A stretch of DNA of 64,000 nt, taken from Hymenopellis radicata (lineage: Eukaryota; Basidiomycota; Agaricomycetes; Agaricales; Physalacriaceae). Positions within the stretch are counted from its first letter, which is position 1; each line of letters opens with the position of its first letter. The stretch spans positions 17,155-81,154 of the forward strand of contig JADNRX010000251.1 of the NCBI GenBank assembly GCA_015501595.1. Reading direction: 5' to 3'. The notes below the pieces were generated by a model, which did not search any database, was not told the DNA's origin, and worked only from the letters and a program-made list of their open reading frames with translations. The position numbers and the translations under genes were made by a program. Below are positions 1 to 11,700 of this stretch, one piece after another.

Positions 1-1380
1 TGAAAGGACATTATTGGATGGCGTCAAATCCATCTGGCCATGCTTTCCAATTCCATGGAGGTGTAGGACTTTCCCGCCAGTACACATGCGGAAATGCATT
101 ACCGCTTTGTGCATCCAGCCATCAAAAGTATGTGTCAGGGTGCGCGAGCCTCTTAGCCAACCGAAGAGGTCAATTGGACTCTCTGGTGCAGGATACTGTG
201 GATGCAAGTCAAAAAACTCGGATAGGAACTTGGTTGGGATGATACATGACGCCAATGGTTCAAGGGTACCAGTCCCGGGGCGAATGAAGAGGATGCTAGA
301 GCTATGACTTGTTGGCAGGTGCCCTAGAATGGATGGAACAAGTGCAGATGAGGGCATCTTAGCCAAGGCACAACTTGCCTCTGCAGCAACCTGATAATAC
401 TGCGAGACAAGTTTAGGGTCAGCAACAATTGCCACGATTGTGCGAATTGCTGGGCCCCATTTGCCGACGAGCCCGAGAGTAACACCAACATCTAATCGGA
501 GCTCTTTTCTGTTGGGCGAGTCATGAGCATGGATATTCGACAATTATTAACTGAACCAACTCACAAGACCGCCCCGATCTCCAGCACCTTTGGGAGATCT
601 ATAACAACAATCTCAGCATAGCATCGTTTTCGCCCACCCCTTCCATCTAATGGGTTCTGGCGGCGTCACTTGGATTACACGTTGAGCGCGACATTTGAAA
701 AATGGGGCAGGGATTGAAGACGGAGCCTTTGCTGTCGGACAGAGCCCAACATTTCTCAAGTCGCGGGTCATCATAACGATCAAGCTGTCTCGCGCAAGCA
801 CCGTGCTCGTCAAAGAGGAAGTAATGATCATTCGAAAGTTGGACGGCAGTCGGAAGTTTCCGCGCGAGGCGATAAAGAAGAAGGTATAACAGGAAGGTTG
901 TTTTGCCTAAATGAGATGTCAGAATACAAGAATGAACAAGATCGCACATCGTACCAATCCCTGGATGACCGGTTATCACGAATGCGTTAAAATGGTCAGT
1001 TTCCTCCAGCATCTTGCGGACCAGGTCGTACTGTTCACGGACGATGAGAACATCCGTGAAGCCCGCTGTCATCGATAGCGCTGCCGTAACCTTTCCTATA
1101 TCTTCAAGGCAGTCGTATGCGAGGGAATTGGGAATAGCATCGACACCTCCGTCAAAATAGAGCTCGTCGTCAGTGTTTACTTGGCCGATTTCCGATTTGT
1201 ATACGACACCGGCGTGGTGTGGCATTTGCCCCAAGCCAGGTTATAAAGGACTGCAGCGGCGCGAGTCTCAGAGGCGAGAGGAGGGACAGAGGCGCGAGGG
1301 ACCCTCGAATGGAGGAATAGAATAGAAAGGAGGACGACGAAGAGTAACGCCGTTAAAAGATCAATTTTGTCGACTGTCAT
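1..1380 (-). pseudogene. P-loop NTPase of the CRN/RHS-like Agaricomycete family, copy A, cut by the window edge
   Basis: The gene reads leftward from an ATG at 1380-1378 and runs off the left edge, so its C-terminus is missing. It has an N-terminal membrane segment (around LLTALLFVVLLSILFL) and a Walker A motif GHPGIG-KT split by a 48-nt GT-AG intron (954-907). A conserved block around LSNDHYFLFDEHGA and a second intron before KELRLDV follow. It parallels the open copy at 20275-22031 almost throughout. Relative to that copy I see three frame breaks: a 4-nt loss near 1230 (after LAWGK) and single-base gains near 705 and 630. It is therefore probably dead. The function of the family is not established; ATP or GTP binding is inferred from the P-loop only. 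Confidence 0.7.
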
Positions 1381-1434
1381 TGTGGTAAGACGCAAAACAA
1401 GGAAGGAGATCTTCGATCACCTCTACTAAATTCA

Positions 1435-1848
1435 TTCACGACCTCGCGTTACTACTGAGACGCCACCAAAATCTGGCGCGGTATCTCCCAGTTCTCTACC
1501 TCAAGCACTATCCACAAATTGACAGAAAGGGTGGACTTGACTCGACAGAATTTATCGGACGATAGGATAGGACAAGAATTGACCGACGATTCGGTACGTG
1601 GCTGGATAGAAAACCCGTTTATGTAGTAGGCAGGACTTAAGATCTCAGTGACAACTCCTACGGAGTTGATGGATAGTCAGAAGCCCGAAATGCCAAACAC
1701 TATCATAACGCCAATTCAGCCACCCAACGAAGTACAGCCGTAAGTAGACCTATTGGTAGGTTACACCCACAGCGAACATCTTTCTGATGACGCCTTGGAT
1801 CGTAGCCGGGAAGATGATCGACTGGTACCCTGTTCCGAGGCCTCAGCC
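1435..1848. repeat. Left half of a segmental duplication interrupted by the LINE
   Basis: This non-coding stretch matches 18725-19160 closely, including the tracts tctggcgcggtatctcccag and gttctctacctcaagcacta. In the other copy the sequence runs on without a break into the text found here only after 5062. The pair therefore gives both the filled and the empty site of the LINE. I see no gene in this block. Confidence 0.8.
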
Positions 1849-4800
1849 AGATAGATAGATAGATATATTTTTACGTGCATCTAGCCCTTATAGAACACAG
1901 CACGGTCCGTACTACACTATACATGCTACGGTACCGAACCCAGCCTCTCCCTAATTGATCCAGATTGGTCCCTGTCGGGTACGTCCTCACAATGCTCAGG
2001 AGAGGGGGGTGAAAACCTTGTAACTACTGATACCAACTGGGTACATACATAGGCTCTTGAAGAACAATCTCCAAGAGCTCATACACATACGCAGCGACAT
2101 GAGGGATAAGCTCATCATATTCCATCACCATATGCCACCATTCTATGGGCGTCTTTGCCCGCCCCTTCAAAGCCGGGTAGAGCGTCCATACAGCAAGCAT
2201 CATTAGAGTCCGACGCTCTACCAACGACGGTGCCGTGCACCACATCAACACATGCAGCTCATCCTCGACGTCGTCCCCACACAATCGGCACAATCTCCAA
2301 TGTCTTGGTACACCTTGCGTAAACGTCGTTGGCCGAGGCAGCCACTTCACGGCTTCGACCCCCAGAGTGTGGGAGCCCGTCAGGAGCCTTGTCAACGCGA
2401 CCCGATGTGCCGGAACGCGTACGAGCAGGTAGGAGCGAAATGCAAGAGAGCGGCTTGACATCTTCCCTCCCCTGCCCCGCTGTCTCCGCCCCACGAGCAT
2501 CGGCAGCCGCTGCCCCTCGATCTGGTCAGACACCCAGAACTCCGCCGCTGCATGTACCCGCGCCACCAAGTCGTCAATACCCGCCACAGAAGACAGTGAT
2601 TCTAACCAATCCGGCGGCGGCGACACACTAATGCGCAAAAGGACATGGACCACATTACTGAGCCAACCCGCCTTGCCCGCTTTCCATAATGCCACATAAG
2701 CGCTCAAGCATTTCGTCACCAGTCGGGTATCTGGCAGCTGCAAAAGACCTCGCAGGAACCGTAGAGGCCTGATGACACGCGTAAATCGGAGAGGGATGAT
2801 CCCGGTTTCCGAGTAGAGAATTGCCAGTCTAGAGCGGTCGTGAACGTGAAGGACGCGCCGGAGGAAATAAGCCTCTACAGCCTCTAATAGTGCCAGATTT
2901 GTGGTTCCTAGGTCGACTGCAATTTCTGCTGCGTATGTGAGATGACTTGCTACGCGAGACTTGTAAATCGTCAGCGCCTGTGCGGGTGGTAAATCACCAA
3001 AATGCTTCTGTAAGCGTAGTGTAACGTTGGCCGTCTTCCGCGCCGTAATTGCCTTTGCGGTGTACATCCTAGCGAAAAGTCCGCCCTTTCCCGAGGTGAA
3101 CGTGGCGCCGAGATACTTGTGTTCGTCCACCCATTCAATCGGCTTCCCTTGAAGATACAAGGTCGGGAGCACATCGGGAACCACACCGAACACCATCGCC
3201 TGGCACGACTCATCAGCGAAGTTCATGCCAGCTAAGCAACACCTCTAAATCACACCTTTGTTTTTGGCACATTGATCATAAAACCCTTGCGACTCGCGTA
3301 GTCACCGTATTCCTTCAAGTGGACCACAATTCCATTGGGACCGGACCACATTGCACCATCGTCGGCGTGCAGAAGGTGATTTATCACGGTTCCCGCCATG
3401 ACGGTATCCTCAGGATGAGGGGAGATGTATAGGTCGGATGAGACGAAATTCCACAATGTGGGCGAGGACGTGTCACCAGTGAGAATGCCAATCGTTGTTG
3501 CGAACGGGGCAGAAACCTGAGTACCCAGCCGCACGACGTAGCTCATAGAGCCATATAGCATGCGTAACCAGTCAAACATCGGCCCCCCTGCACCCTTCCT
3601 ATACAGCATTGACCACATCATGCCATGGTTTGTCCACGGAAACGCGTTTGTAAGATCTGGAAAGACAACGTAAAGGGTCTTATTCTCCGCCATAGCCATT
3701 TGGATAGCGCACTGTAGAATCCACGGGTTGTTGAGCGCATTATATCCCTTCCGAAAGCCATTCTGGGTCTCCGGTATGATATCAATATCGGACATCCACT
3801 GCTGGGTGCGCCTCTCCACTAAAAGTGTCATCATCTTCAGGATACACGACTCCAAGCCAATGAGTCGATAGCTGCCCGCCTTGCCCGCGTCCTTGCCGGG
3901 CTTCAATATGCCAATCAGGACTGTAACCAACCACATACGTGGAGCGCTTCGTAGCTCTAGGCAACGATTGAACAGCCGGCACAAAAGATTGTTCGGTATG
4001 CGCACAAAGAGATGGTACGTCGTGTGATCCCAGCCAGCAGCCCCGCTAGGATCTTTCACCATTTCCTCCTTTACAGTCTCTATGTCCTTCTCTGTCAACG
4101 GCGTTGAGAAGTGGCGCCCTGTCGTAGTATCTGTAGTGGACGTCGGTATGGCTTCAGACTCTAATAGAGCCCGCGTGAGCGCATCCAAGTCGAACTCGTC
4201 AGGCATTGTCTCTGGCATGTTTAGACGCTCGTGAAACTCATTTGCTAGATCCTCCAACGCGACCTCGGGCTCTCGGGCTTTTGGATCGGTTATGTCTCGA
4301 ACCATGGACCAGAAGCTACTGTCGTTCTTCTTGGCCGCGTTGACAAAGTCACCGAGCATATTCCAACGCTCCTGTCGAACCGCGTTGCGTCCACCATGCG
4401 AAGAGAGAAAGGATTTGGGGGGCACCATATCATCGTCTTCCAGGAGAAAAGCACCGTCGTTCCGCGGAACAGCAATGCTTGACAGGCTTGTTGCTACCTT
4501 CACCCCTCCACTCTCGATGCGGACGGCAGATCCCGAGGGTGCAAAGGAAGGCAGCGCGTTGAGAGCGGGAAGCAGGAACGGAACATCCATCACGGCGCCC
4601 TGCTTGGCCAATACATCAGCCGCATCATTCCCCACATCACCTGAGTGACCCTTCACCCAAAGGAACTCTACGCGCGCCGTACGACGTTGTAGTAGTGCAA
4701 CCCCATAGCGAATGAGATCTGCATTAGCGCAGACCCAGCCGGTCTGAGCCAGGCGCGGCGCCCAATGACAGTAGGTATGAATGACATTCTCACTGTCAGT

Positions 4801-5062
4801 ATGAACCACCAGTGGCAGATCGGGGGGCGACGAGAGCAAAGCTATTACCGCCGCCAGGTGCTCAGCTCGGTTATTTTTTTGAGGACCTGAGACTCGTGCA
4901 GACACATTGCGCGCTGCGCCAGCACCCCAGAAAACTCCAGCGCCTGCCTTCGCATTGGCTGCGCCATTATTAAGGCAGCTTCCATCTGTCCATACAAAAC
5001 GCATCTTTCCATCCATCATCACGGGGCCATAAAGATCGAGAACCGCGTTTTCGGCTGCCAAG
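1849..5062 (-). mobile_element. 5'-truncated non-LTR retrotransposon (LINE), RNase H-RT-zinc finger layout
   Basis: The element lies on the minus strand. Its 3' end, at the low coordinate, is a short agat tetranucleotide run next to an AT-rich stretch instead of a poly(A) tail. Its 5' end stops abruptly inside coding sequence at about 5062. The boundaries come from the paralogous empty site near 19160-19170, where the flank cctcagcc joins directly to ttcggacg. No clear target-site duplication is visible. Because the 5' end is truncated, an endonuclease domain upstream of RNase H could have been lost. The only coding content is the ORF described separately. Confidence 0.85.
2024..5062 (-). CDS. 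LINE polyprotein: RNase H, reverse transcriptase, zinc-binding C-terminus
   Basis: An RNase H domain comes first. Its acidic residues are visible in [20 protein letters not shown] and GNDAAD. A reverse transcriptase follows, with motif A in [14 protein letters not shown] in the palm and motif C HADD. A thumb/connection region and a CRLCG...HVLMWC zinc-binding motif of the zf-RVT kind close the protein. The frame is interrupted only at 3255-3200 by a 56-nt segment with GT...CTGAT...AG ends. Removing it restores a continuous KTKAMVFG-like junction. The stop is at 2024. The protein is 5'-truncated, and the bases before about 5062 are host flank. RNase H ahead of RT is unlike the usual endonuclease-RT-RNase H order, although related Agaricomycete elements appear to share this layout. 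Confidence 0.85.
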
Positions 5063-5217
5063 TTCGGACGTGATACACGATCCAATCAATGTATAGTTTG
5101 AAGAAAGGAAAAAATGAACACGTACGTGAAGAGCCGACAAGAGAGCGAACACGGAACATTCTGTCAAGTTCGAGTTTTAAACATCTTGATGAAGTCTATG
5201 TCGACGTCGTCTGAGCA
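5063..5217 (-). pseudogene. Alpha/beta-hydrolase N-terminal fragment flanking the LINE (copy 1)
   Basis: The minus strand reads ...NIDWTVYH-like codons degraded to [10 protein letters not shown], matching the region after the GHLQT motif in the hydrolase gene at 23340-24870 and the fragment at 19029-19376. It is a short remnant with no full domain, and it was split from its left half by the LINE insertion. The following stretch corresponds to 19262-19345 of the second copy. Confidence 0.45.
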
Positions 5218-5659
5218 CAGAAAAAAGCGTCAACTTAACGCCGCCTATTCCAAGAGCTTCATTCCGTGCCTCCTCTTCGGGATCCAGCTCACTTGACTGG
5301 TCTGAAGAAGCTCTGCCGATGGGTCGTCGGCCGAGCCTAGCTCTATCACGAGCTGGTAGATGAGGGAAAGGGTATGAATCGTGGGATGAACGTAAAACCA
5401 GAGTTTCTGAAGGGAGAATTGAGGTGAAAAATTCAAGTTGGGATAAGAGGGTTTGGTAGTCTTTTAGCATGTCGCGAATGGCTGCACAAAGAGCGTGATT
5501 GACGAGAGGTCGCTTCGATGCTCGATGAATGAGGAGATTGCGGTGTAGTAAGTGCCGAGTGGGAGGATTCGTTCTACCAAGTCCTGTAGTGACGAGTCCA
5601 ACGATGGGGCGACAGTAAAATGCACAGCTGGCGTTGTGTGCAGTTTTCCAAGTCGACAT
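5218..5659 (-). pseudogene. Captured fragment of a gamma-tubulin complex component (GCP2/Spc97-like)
   Basis: Reading leftward, the frame has RPLVNHALCAAIRDMLKDY and LLSQLE. The neighbouring frame continues with FSLQKLWFYVHPTIHTLSLI and YQLVIELGSADDPSA. The first frame then resumes with LDPEEEARNEALG. These are in the order and spacing of a GCP2/Spc97 N-terminal region. Two compensating single-base shifts split the fragment between frames, so it cannot encode the native segment. Flanks on both sides belong to the duplicated module. The copy near 25385-25440 continues past the same start without this insert. It is inferred to be a gene piece captured by duplication or transposition. Confidence 0.7.
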
Positions 5660-5782
5660 GATGGTTAAATAAAAAGAGAGCCACGTGTGCCGGAGACAGG
5701 CTTAAGTTACAATACAGTTACTACAGTTGTTGTACATACACTCGGAACAGCCTCAGGAAGCTTGTCACGACAGAGGTATCGA

Positions 5783-7221
5783 CTACACATCCAGGAAGTC
5801 GTCTTTCGCGCTTTGTCTAATCGGCATCTCCAATGCATCAGGTATTAGCCTAAGACTGTCCCGATTCTTCGTTCGCTTGACGAATAAGTCACGGTAAAAC
5901 TTCAAAATATCCTAACACAAGATAAGCCCAACACGAACGTGCACGGAAGGAGAAACTCGACAGACCTTCTGTGTGCCAAAAATAATAGAGATAACGATAC
6001 AGACTGTATTGAGAGGGAGGCTCGTCAGCCGCCAGATCGTAAGATCCTCACTAACGAAACTAACTTACATGTTGGGAACAAGAGCACCCAGTACGGCGAG
6101 AACGCGGTTGTGGAGATGAGCCCAACAGCGCTCAACCTAACCAAGTCAATTCATATCAAGTAGGCAGGGAAACAGAAGAAAGTTGTAGTTACCCAATCCC
6201 TAGGGCGGTGTATAGAGAGAAAAGAAGAGTGCGGAAGAAGAGACTGGCTGGAAGATAGCAGCATTTGTGGACCGATGTAAACCCAGCTCTTTTCTCGTCA
6301 CGACCAGCATTATGAAGCATGACAACTGTGGGTGTCTTAGTAAGCCACGATTGTTCTGAAATTCAAAACTGGCTTACCTTCCAGGACCAGGACGGCTAGA
6401 AATGTGAAGAGGCCAACAACACCAGTGATGTAGTATCTTGAACACACTGGGTCAGCAAATACCGCGATATTTGGTAACAACAGGTTTCAACTGACGGGTA
6501 TGACACCGTGGCGTAGCAATAGACGTGAGATGGGTTCCGTACAATTTTTCTGTGATCCGGAAGACCCGTCTTTAAATGCAGACATCAGCACGGTCAACAT
6601 GCTATTGGAGAGAAAAATACTGACCACAAAGACTTCGCACAATACCGCGAAGTAAAAGATCAGAGGAATAGCGATGAACTAGACACGGAATGAGCCTGCC
6701 GGGCAAGTCGCTAATCGTAAGATTTTATACCCATTTCGATGACTCGCGACGCCCACGCCCAACGCCTCTCACTGCATCGAATAAAATGACATACAGCTAG
6801 TACCCAGGTGATGGTCAGAATGGCACGGAAGACTGGCGACCTGATCACTCACTTCGACGGTAAAATGACAAAGAAAAGCTGCTGGTCCTAAATTCCGGAT
6901 ACCACGCTTAGTACGACATCTCTGGAATTAACAGAGACAAAGAACTCACAGGACAGGTGCGCCATAGATCAAGGACGCCTGCAATAGGCACAGCCCAAAC
7001 GCAGGCTCCTCCCCAAACTGACGTCCCACAATCAGGAAGAAGGAGACGGAGTAGACGAGGCCAGCTATCATCAACGCGAACCAGGTCTTGAGTCGGTATA
7101 TCTCTGACGATCTCCAGGCCGGAACGAGCACAATGGCTATCATAACAAAGCCTATGACAACCAAGGTGTCAAAGGCCGCTACGACACCATGGTAGTCGAA
7201 GGTTCCGTCTAGAATATAGCC
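5783..7221 (-). CDS. Seven-transmembrane receptor-like protein, copy A (open)
   Basis: A multi-exon minus-strand gene. The first recognised exon (7221-6951) encodes DGTFDYHGVVAAFDTLVVIG and hydrophobic segments ending LQASLIYGAPVL. Later short exons give IPLIFYFAVLCEVF, SRYYITGVVGLFTFLAVLVL, VGLISTTAFSPYWVLLFPT and LPLNTVCIVISIIFGTQK. A cytoplasmic tail ending KDDFLDV precedes the stop at 5785-5783. The pattern of hydrophobic stretches separated by short loops fits a fungal GPCR-like seven-helix protein widespread in Agaricomycetes. The ligand is unknown. The true start codon is unresolved because the visible coding begins at a splice acceptor. The second copy at 25592-27007 has a 2-nt frame break, so this one is more likely functional. 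Confidence 0.65.
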
Positions 7222-8756
7222 CTGGTGAGTCTTTCATGGAACGTGAAAGTACTAAGAGTACACACCAGAGCTGAGCGCGTCCATGCGCATAAGTCAAGTC
7301 GTCAGCGAGAGGAAAGAGAACGAAAGATGGAACGACCCCGCATCCCGTCTGTCTATATAAGAGACCGCTCTATCATCAAGGGACTGCGGACCACATTTCC
7401 CATCTACACCCAGCGCCTCGGTGGTCGCAAGTATCAAAGATGAAACAACAAAACATGTTCTGGTGATCGTCGGCGAGTAGCTGAAAAGATGCAGTCAATT
7501 CTTTTCAACTGCGTTCACTTTCACTGCAGACGGTGGTGATGGTGGCAACTAAGAACATGCCGTGAAGCCGGCCAGTGCCCGGACCCCAATCCAGCACCCG
7601 TATAGTGACCGTAAAGCACGCCCGTAACCGTACCGTAAGCGGTCCTGGACGCGTTACGGGTCCGGCGGGGTCGCACCGTATACAGTTACCGTGCGGAGCC
7701 CTATGAATCTGAGACTTGGCCGGGAGAGTAATCGGCCTTGCAGTATGTGTATTCTAGGTATTCTCCGGGCCAATGAGGCGAGAAGGCAGGCTTCACTCCG
7801 ACCGTGTCGCTAGCCGAGAGAAAGAATGGAGTCCACGTTGGGATGGAGCTAAAAAACGCGTTGAATTTGCCTTTGGTTGTTTGAATTTTGTTGACTGGTT
7901 CAATCTAGGTTCCAGTTTAGTATACGATAGTCCCAGAGAGCGTCCAGCTAGAATGAAGACGAGTATATCGCGTTTGGCAGTGTCACTAGAATTCGGGAAA
8001 CCTTGCCCAACGACTGAGGGTCTGGAGAAAGAGACGACTGGCCACGTGCCCCGCTTTCCTGCTCTGACCACCATCGCCATCACAACCACTATACCTGTAT
8101 ACGTGACTCTGAAATTACTGTGCCACGTATAATTTCGTCCCTGCCTTGCTTGACGGCCAACTAGAATGTCTGGTAACTTTTGAAAGTTCGTATCGTTGGC
8201 TGGACTTTTGAGCGATCAAGGCCACCTACCCGAGGAACTCGATGGCTAAATTCTTCTTGGTTCCAGTATTTGGTGGCGACTTTCCTTTGTACGTTCGTAT
8301 TATATGACTCGGTCACACTCTTCGCGTATCAGGCTGGTCTGCCACAGGCAATGTAAACGCATCGATGTTTGTTGATGGTCGAGTTGGGGAACGCGTCGAT
8401 AGGGCTCAAGAACTAGAGACCTTTTCTGTTCGCTTGGATCTACCGTATAATAAGTGGACGCTACATTTAATACAGTTCAATGACATTGACTTTGAGCACC
8501 TTGTTCTCGTCCAGGCCAATGAATGCCGGTGGCACGTGGCAGGGTTTTCTGTGATAATTGGCAAATAATTGTTGTGACAGACCACCAACTTGCTGGCTGG
8601 ACGTCGCGGTCGTCTGCGAGCACTTGTTCGCTGTCGCCGCATTATTCTGAGCCGCCGGACGTATATACCCGCCGCTTCTTCGTCGTCGCCCCCGACTATC
8701 GACTTGGATAGCTCGACCTCGGCTTTTTCTGGCAGTCGACAACGGATTCGTCGGCC
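7222..8756. other. Intergenic: duplicated non-coding block and GC-rich repeated motif
   Basis: No gene is supported here. Positions 7590-7710 contain six copies of CCGTA-like words, including an 8-bp inverted repeat (CCCGTAAC 7621-7628, GTTACGGG 7653-7660). The stretch 7905-8060 recurs at 27320-27500. About 7925-8270 recurs in inverted orientation at about 19670-20070. The promoter of the coiled-coil gene should lie in the last few hundred bases. Confidence 0.6.
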
Positions 8757-11700
8757 ATGGCTCGCCAACGAGATGCCCTTCCCCGGCTCAATATACCAGC
8801 GTCGCTGAACATGCAGCAGCCAATGCAGGCTATGTATTCGCCCGCTCTACCCACGTCGATCCAGCAGGGCTTTAACCCCCCTTTACCCATGCAAACTCCT
8901 ATGCAGCCCTTCTTCAACCCACATATGGGCCCACCCTCAGCCCGTCCTGGTCACCACGGCGCGCATGCGAGCATTGCCCATCTCGCGGCGGCCGGAATAC
9001 ATCCGCCTAACGGTTTCCCCACGACGCCAATGGGTGGACACTTTGCACGGCCGTCGATGCAGATGAATGGTGGACACCCATTCCCGGGCAGGAACAGGAG
9101 ACAGCTCAGCATTGGCGGACCCCCAAAGGCCGTTCTAGGAGGGCCGAATCGCAAACTGAGTCCTATTCCCCCAACAGCGGCAACACCGTCGCCTGCTCCG
9201 CCGCCTGTGAAGCCGAAGAAAGTCGTTGTTAATTTGCCCAAAGAGACCATACGCGCAGAGGATGGATCCGTTACTGGACGTGCGGAATGGGCACGTAGTC
9301 CATTGGACGCTCCGCCTATACCACCAGCCCCCGTCGTAGCGCCAATCGAGACCAATACCCGAGAAGACTTTCCATCGGACATTTGGAGATACACAATGCC
9401 TCCTACAGTTGACGTGTTCTTACCCGGAAAGGTGCGAGACCCTTTACTTCCTTGTCAGTGCACTATTCTCAACTCCTTTTTTTTCAGAGTGCTTGGGACG
9501 CGATTAAACAAATGGCCATTGAAGAAAAGCTCGAGAAACTAGGCGTCGAGCGTGGAGGTGGAAGTGTTCCACCTATCTATGCACCACATGCACGGGCCGC
9601 CTCGGTACGTTTCTCTACTTTGACGCGTCTTCTCTAACTTGACAGGTCTTTCAGATATCATCGCCTGCGGATCCCGCTCTTCTCCTGTTCAAACTCAACA
9701 AACTACAACAGTCGCAGCACACGTCCGCCACAAATTCCCTTTCATCATCCCCTCAACCTCCATTTGGCATGTCACCCTCACCCAATTCCCAGACTCGGTA
9801 TATGAATAGACACGGATACAGCCTGTCTCTCGCCCAGCCGCCAACTCAGTCTCTGTATGGCTTCAACACCCCGGCCGTGACCTCATTAAATCCTTTCGGA
9901 CATGATGCCGTCCTTGGGTCTGATCAGATTCCTGTACGCTCACCTCGTGTATCACCAGGACCAGTCCAAGCCGAGATTCACGCGCCGCAAGGCAGGGTAC
10001 CCGTGGCAGTTTCGTCGCTCGCGCCTCCCTCTGTCTCATCGTCTGTTCGTTCAGACAGTAGGCCGGATTATACAAGAGGATTTGGATTGGATATACCAGA
10101 GGAAGAAGAGGAAGAGGAAGATGAAGAAGATATGGAATTGCCAACCATGGGAGAAGCAGATGACACAGATGTGGAAGAACCAGAGGACGACGGAAGTAGC
10201 CATCACGACTCCGGAACTGCATCGCCAAGCCGGCATCATTCAAGGCATACATCAAGAGTATCTGCCGCCTTGTCCTTGCGATCGTTTGGTGTTTTCAACA
10301 CTGATGGATTGAACGAAAGGACCGATGTCAAACCTATTGACTTGACCGTCGAACCGGATAAGCATGATCTAGACGGCGTAGAAGAGTGGACGGGTTCAGA
10401 AGATGTCTTTATGGGCCACGAGAGCTCTGACAATGAGGTTCGTGGCCGCAGCGTGTTTTTCCCTGATCCGATTGACATTTCCCTTTTCAGAGTATTGGGG
10501 AGTACTCAAATCCGTCTGACGAAGAAAGGGCACGACAACAACGTGTGGAGCGCCGTATGCGCCGGAGGGCCCTGCAGCAGGAGGACGAACAACCAAGACG
10601 CATACCCAATTTCCCTCGACCTCCGAACAACACCATCATAATGCACCCGCGCAGAGACGACGATATCATATCAAATCCTAGCGATGAAGGCCATCAAGAT
10701 TATCTGGGTGTGCACGATTTCTACGATCGTCCTGCCTCCAACGGCAGTGGTGGCTCATCTCGCCCTCTCCCTCCTGTACCTCACTCCCATTTGCCGTCTG
10801 CCCAACATTCTATGCATGATCCTGCTCAAGCCCACTCTCCCAATTCCGATGTCAACTTTGGCTACGCGGAGCCACCTAAATTCCCTGTCCCCCGTCTCAA
10901 TCCCAACGCGAAACCCTTCGTCTTTGGCGCTCCGCGTGGCGCCTCTGGTTCCTTCCAGCCCGCGACCCCGACGTCAGTCGAAAATTCATCATCCCACTCC
11001 CGAATGCCATCCATCGGCAAGCCACTCAACGTCACCGCGCCAGAATTCAAGCCGGGCAACTTTACGTTCAAGTTCCCTACCGCCAACCCGATCCTCCCTG
11101 TCCCCGAGCCGTACCGCCCGCTTCCTGTTCCCCCCGTAGCCGAATCATCTCCGTTCCGTGTGCAGGGTCGCGAGAAACGCCGACGCCAGGCTTCGCATGA
11201 TTCCGTCGACGAGGGAGAGAGTTTCGCGTCCTTCAAGTTCCCGCCTCCCACCGATTCGCCGCAACGACGTGCCGTCACTCCGCGTCCCCCTCTTCGATCC
11301 GGGCATTCGTCTCTCAACCCATCGGCAGAGCCGTTTACCTTTGCTGGGTTCTCTGCGGCTGCTCATCTCCCGCCGATCCGGCCTGCTGCAATTGACAGCG
11401 ATGACGAAGAGTCACAAATTGGCGTCGACGACACGGCGGCGGCTGAGTATGGGGACTCGGCGTTTGATATGTTCACTCTGCCGACTGCGACCAAGACGAA
11501 GCGTGCACCTATTCCGCTCGACTTTAAGCATACTGTGTCTAATAACACCGTTCCTGCTGGTCTGTTCAAGGCGTTGGTGAACAACCCGGAAGAGAGGACG
11601 AGGAGGAATGTGCGTTCGCGCATGAGCTCGCGTGAGGTGTTTGAGCACATGTCACGGCCTTCGCTGGATGACCTTAATGTGCCTGCTATTTCGCACAAAG

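Noticed and set aside
5063..5085. N-terminal extension of the LINE ORF upstream of 5062
   Set aside because: Those bases match the empty-site flank and are host sequence.
10051..10255. Leu/Phe-rich minus-strand open frames
   Set aside because: They are the antisense shadow of the acidic EEEE tract of the coiled-coil gene.
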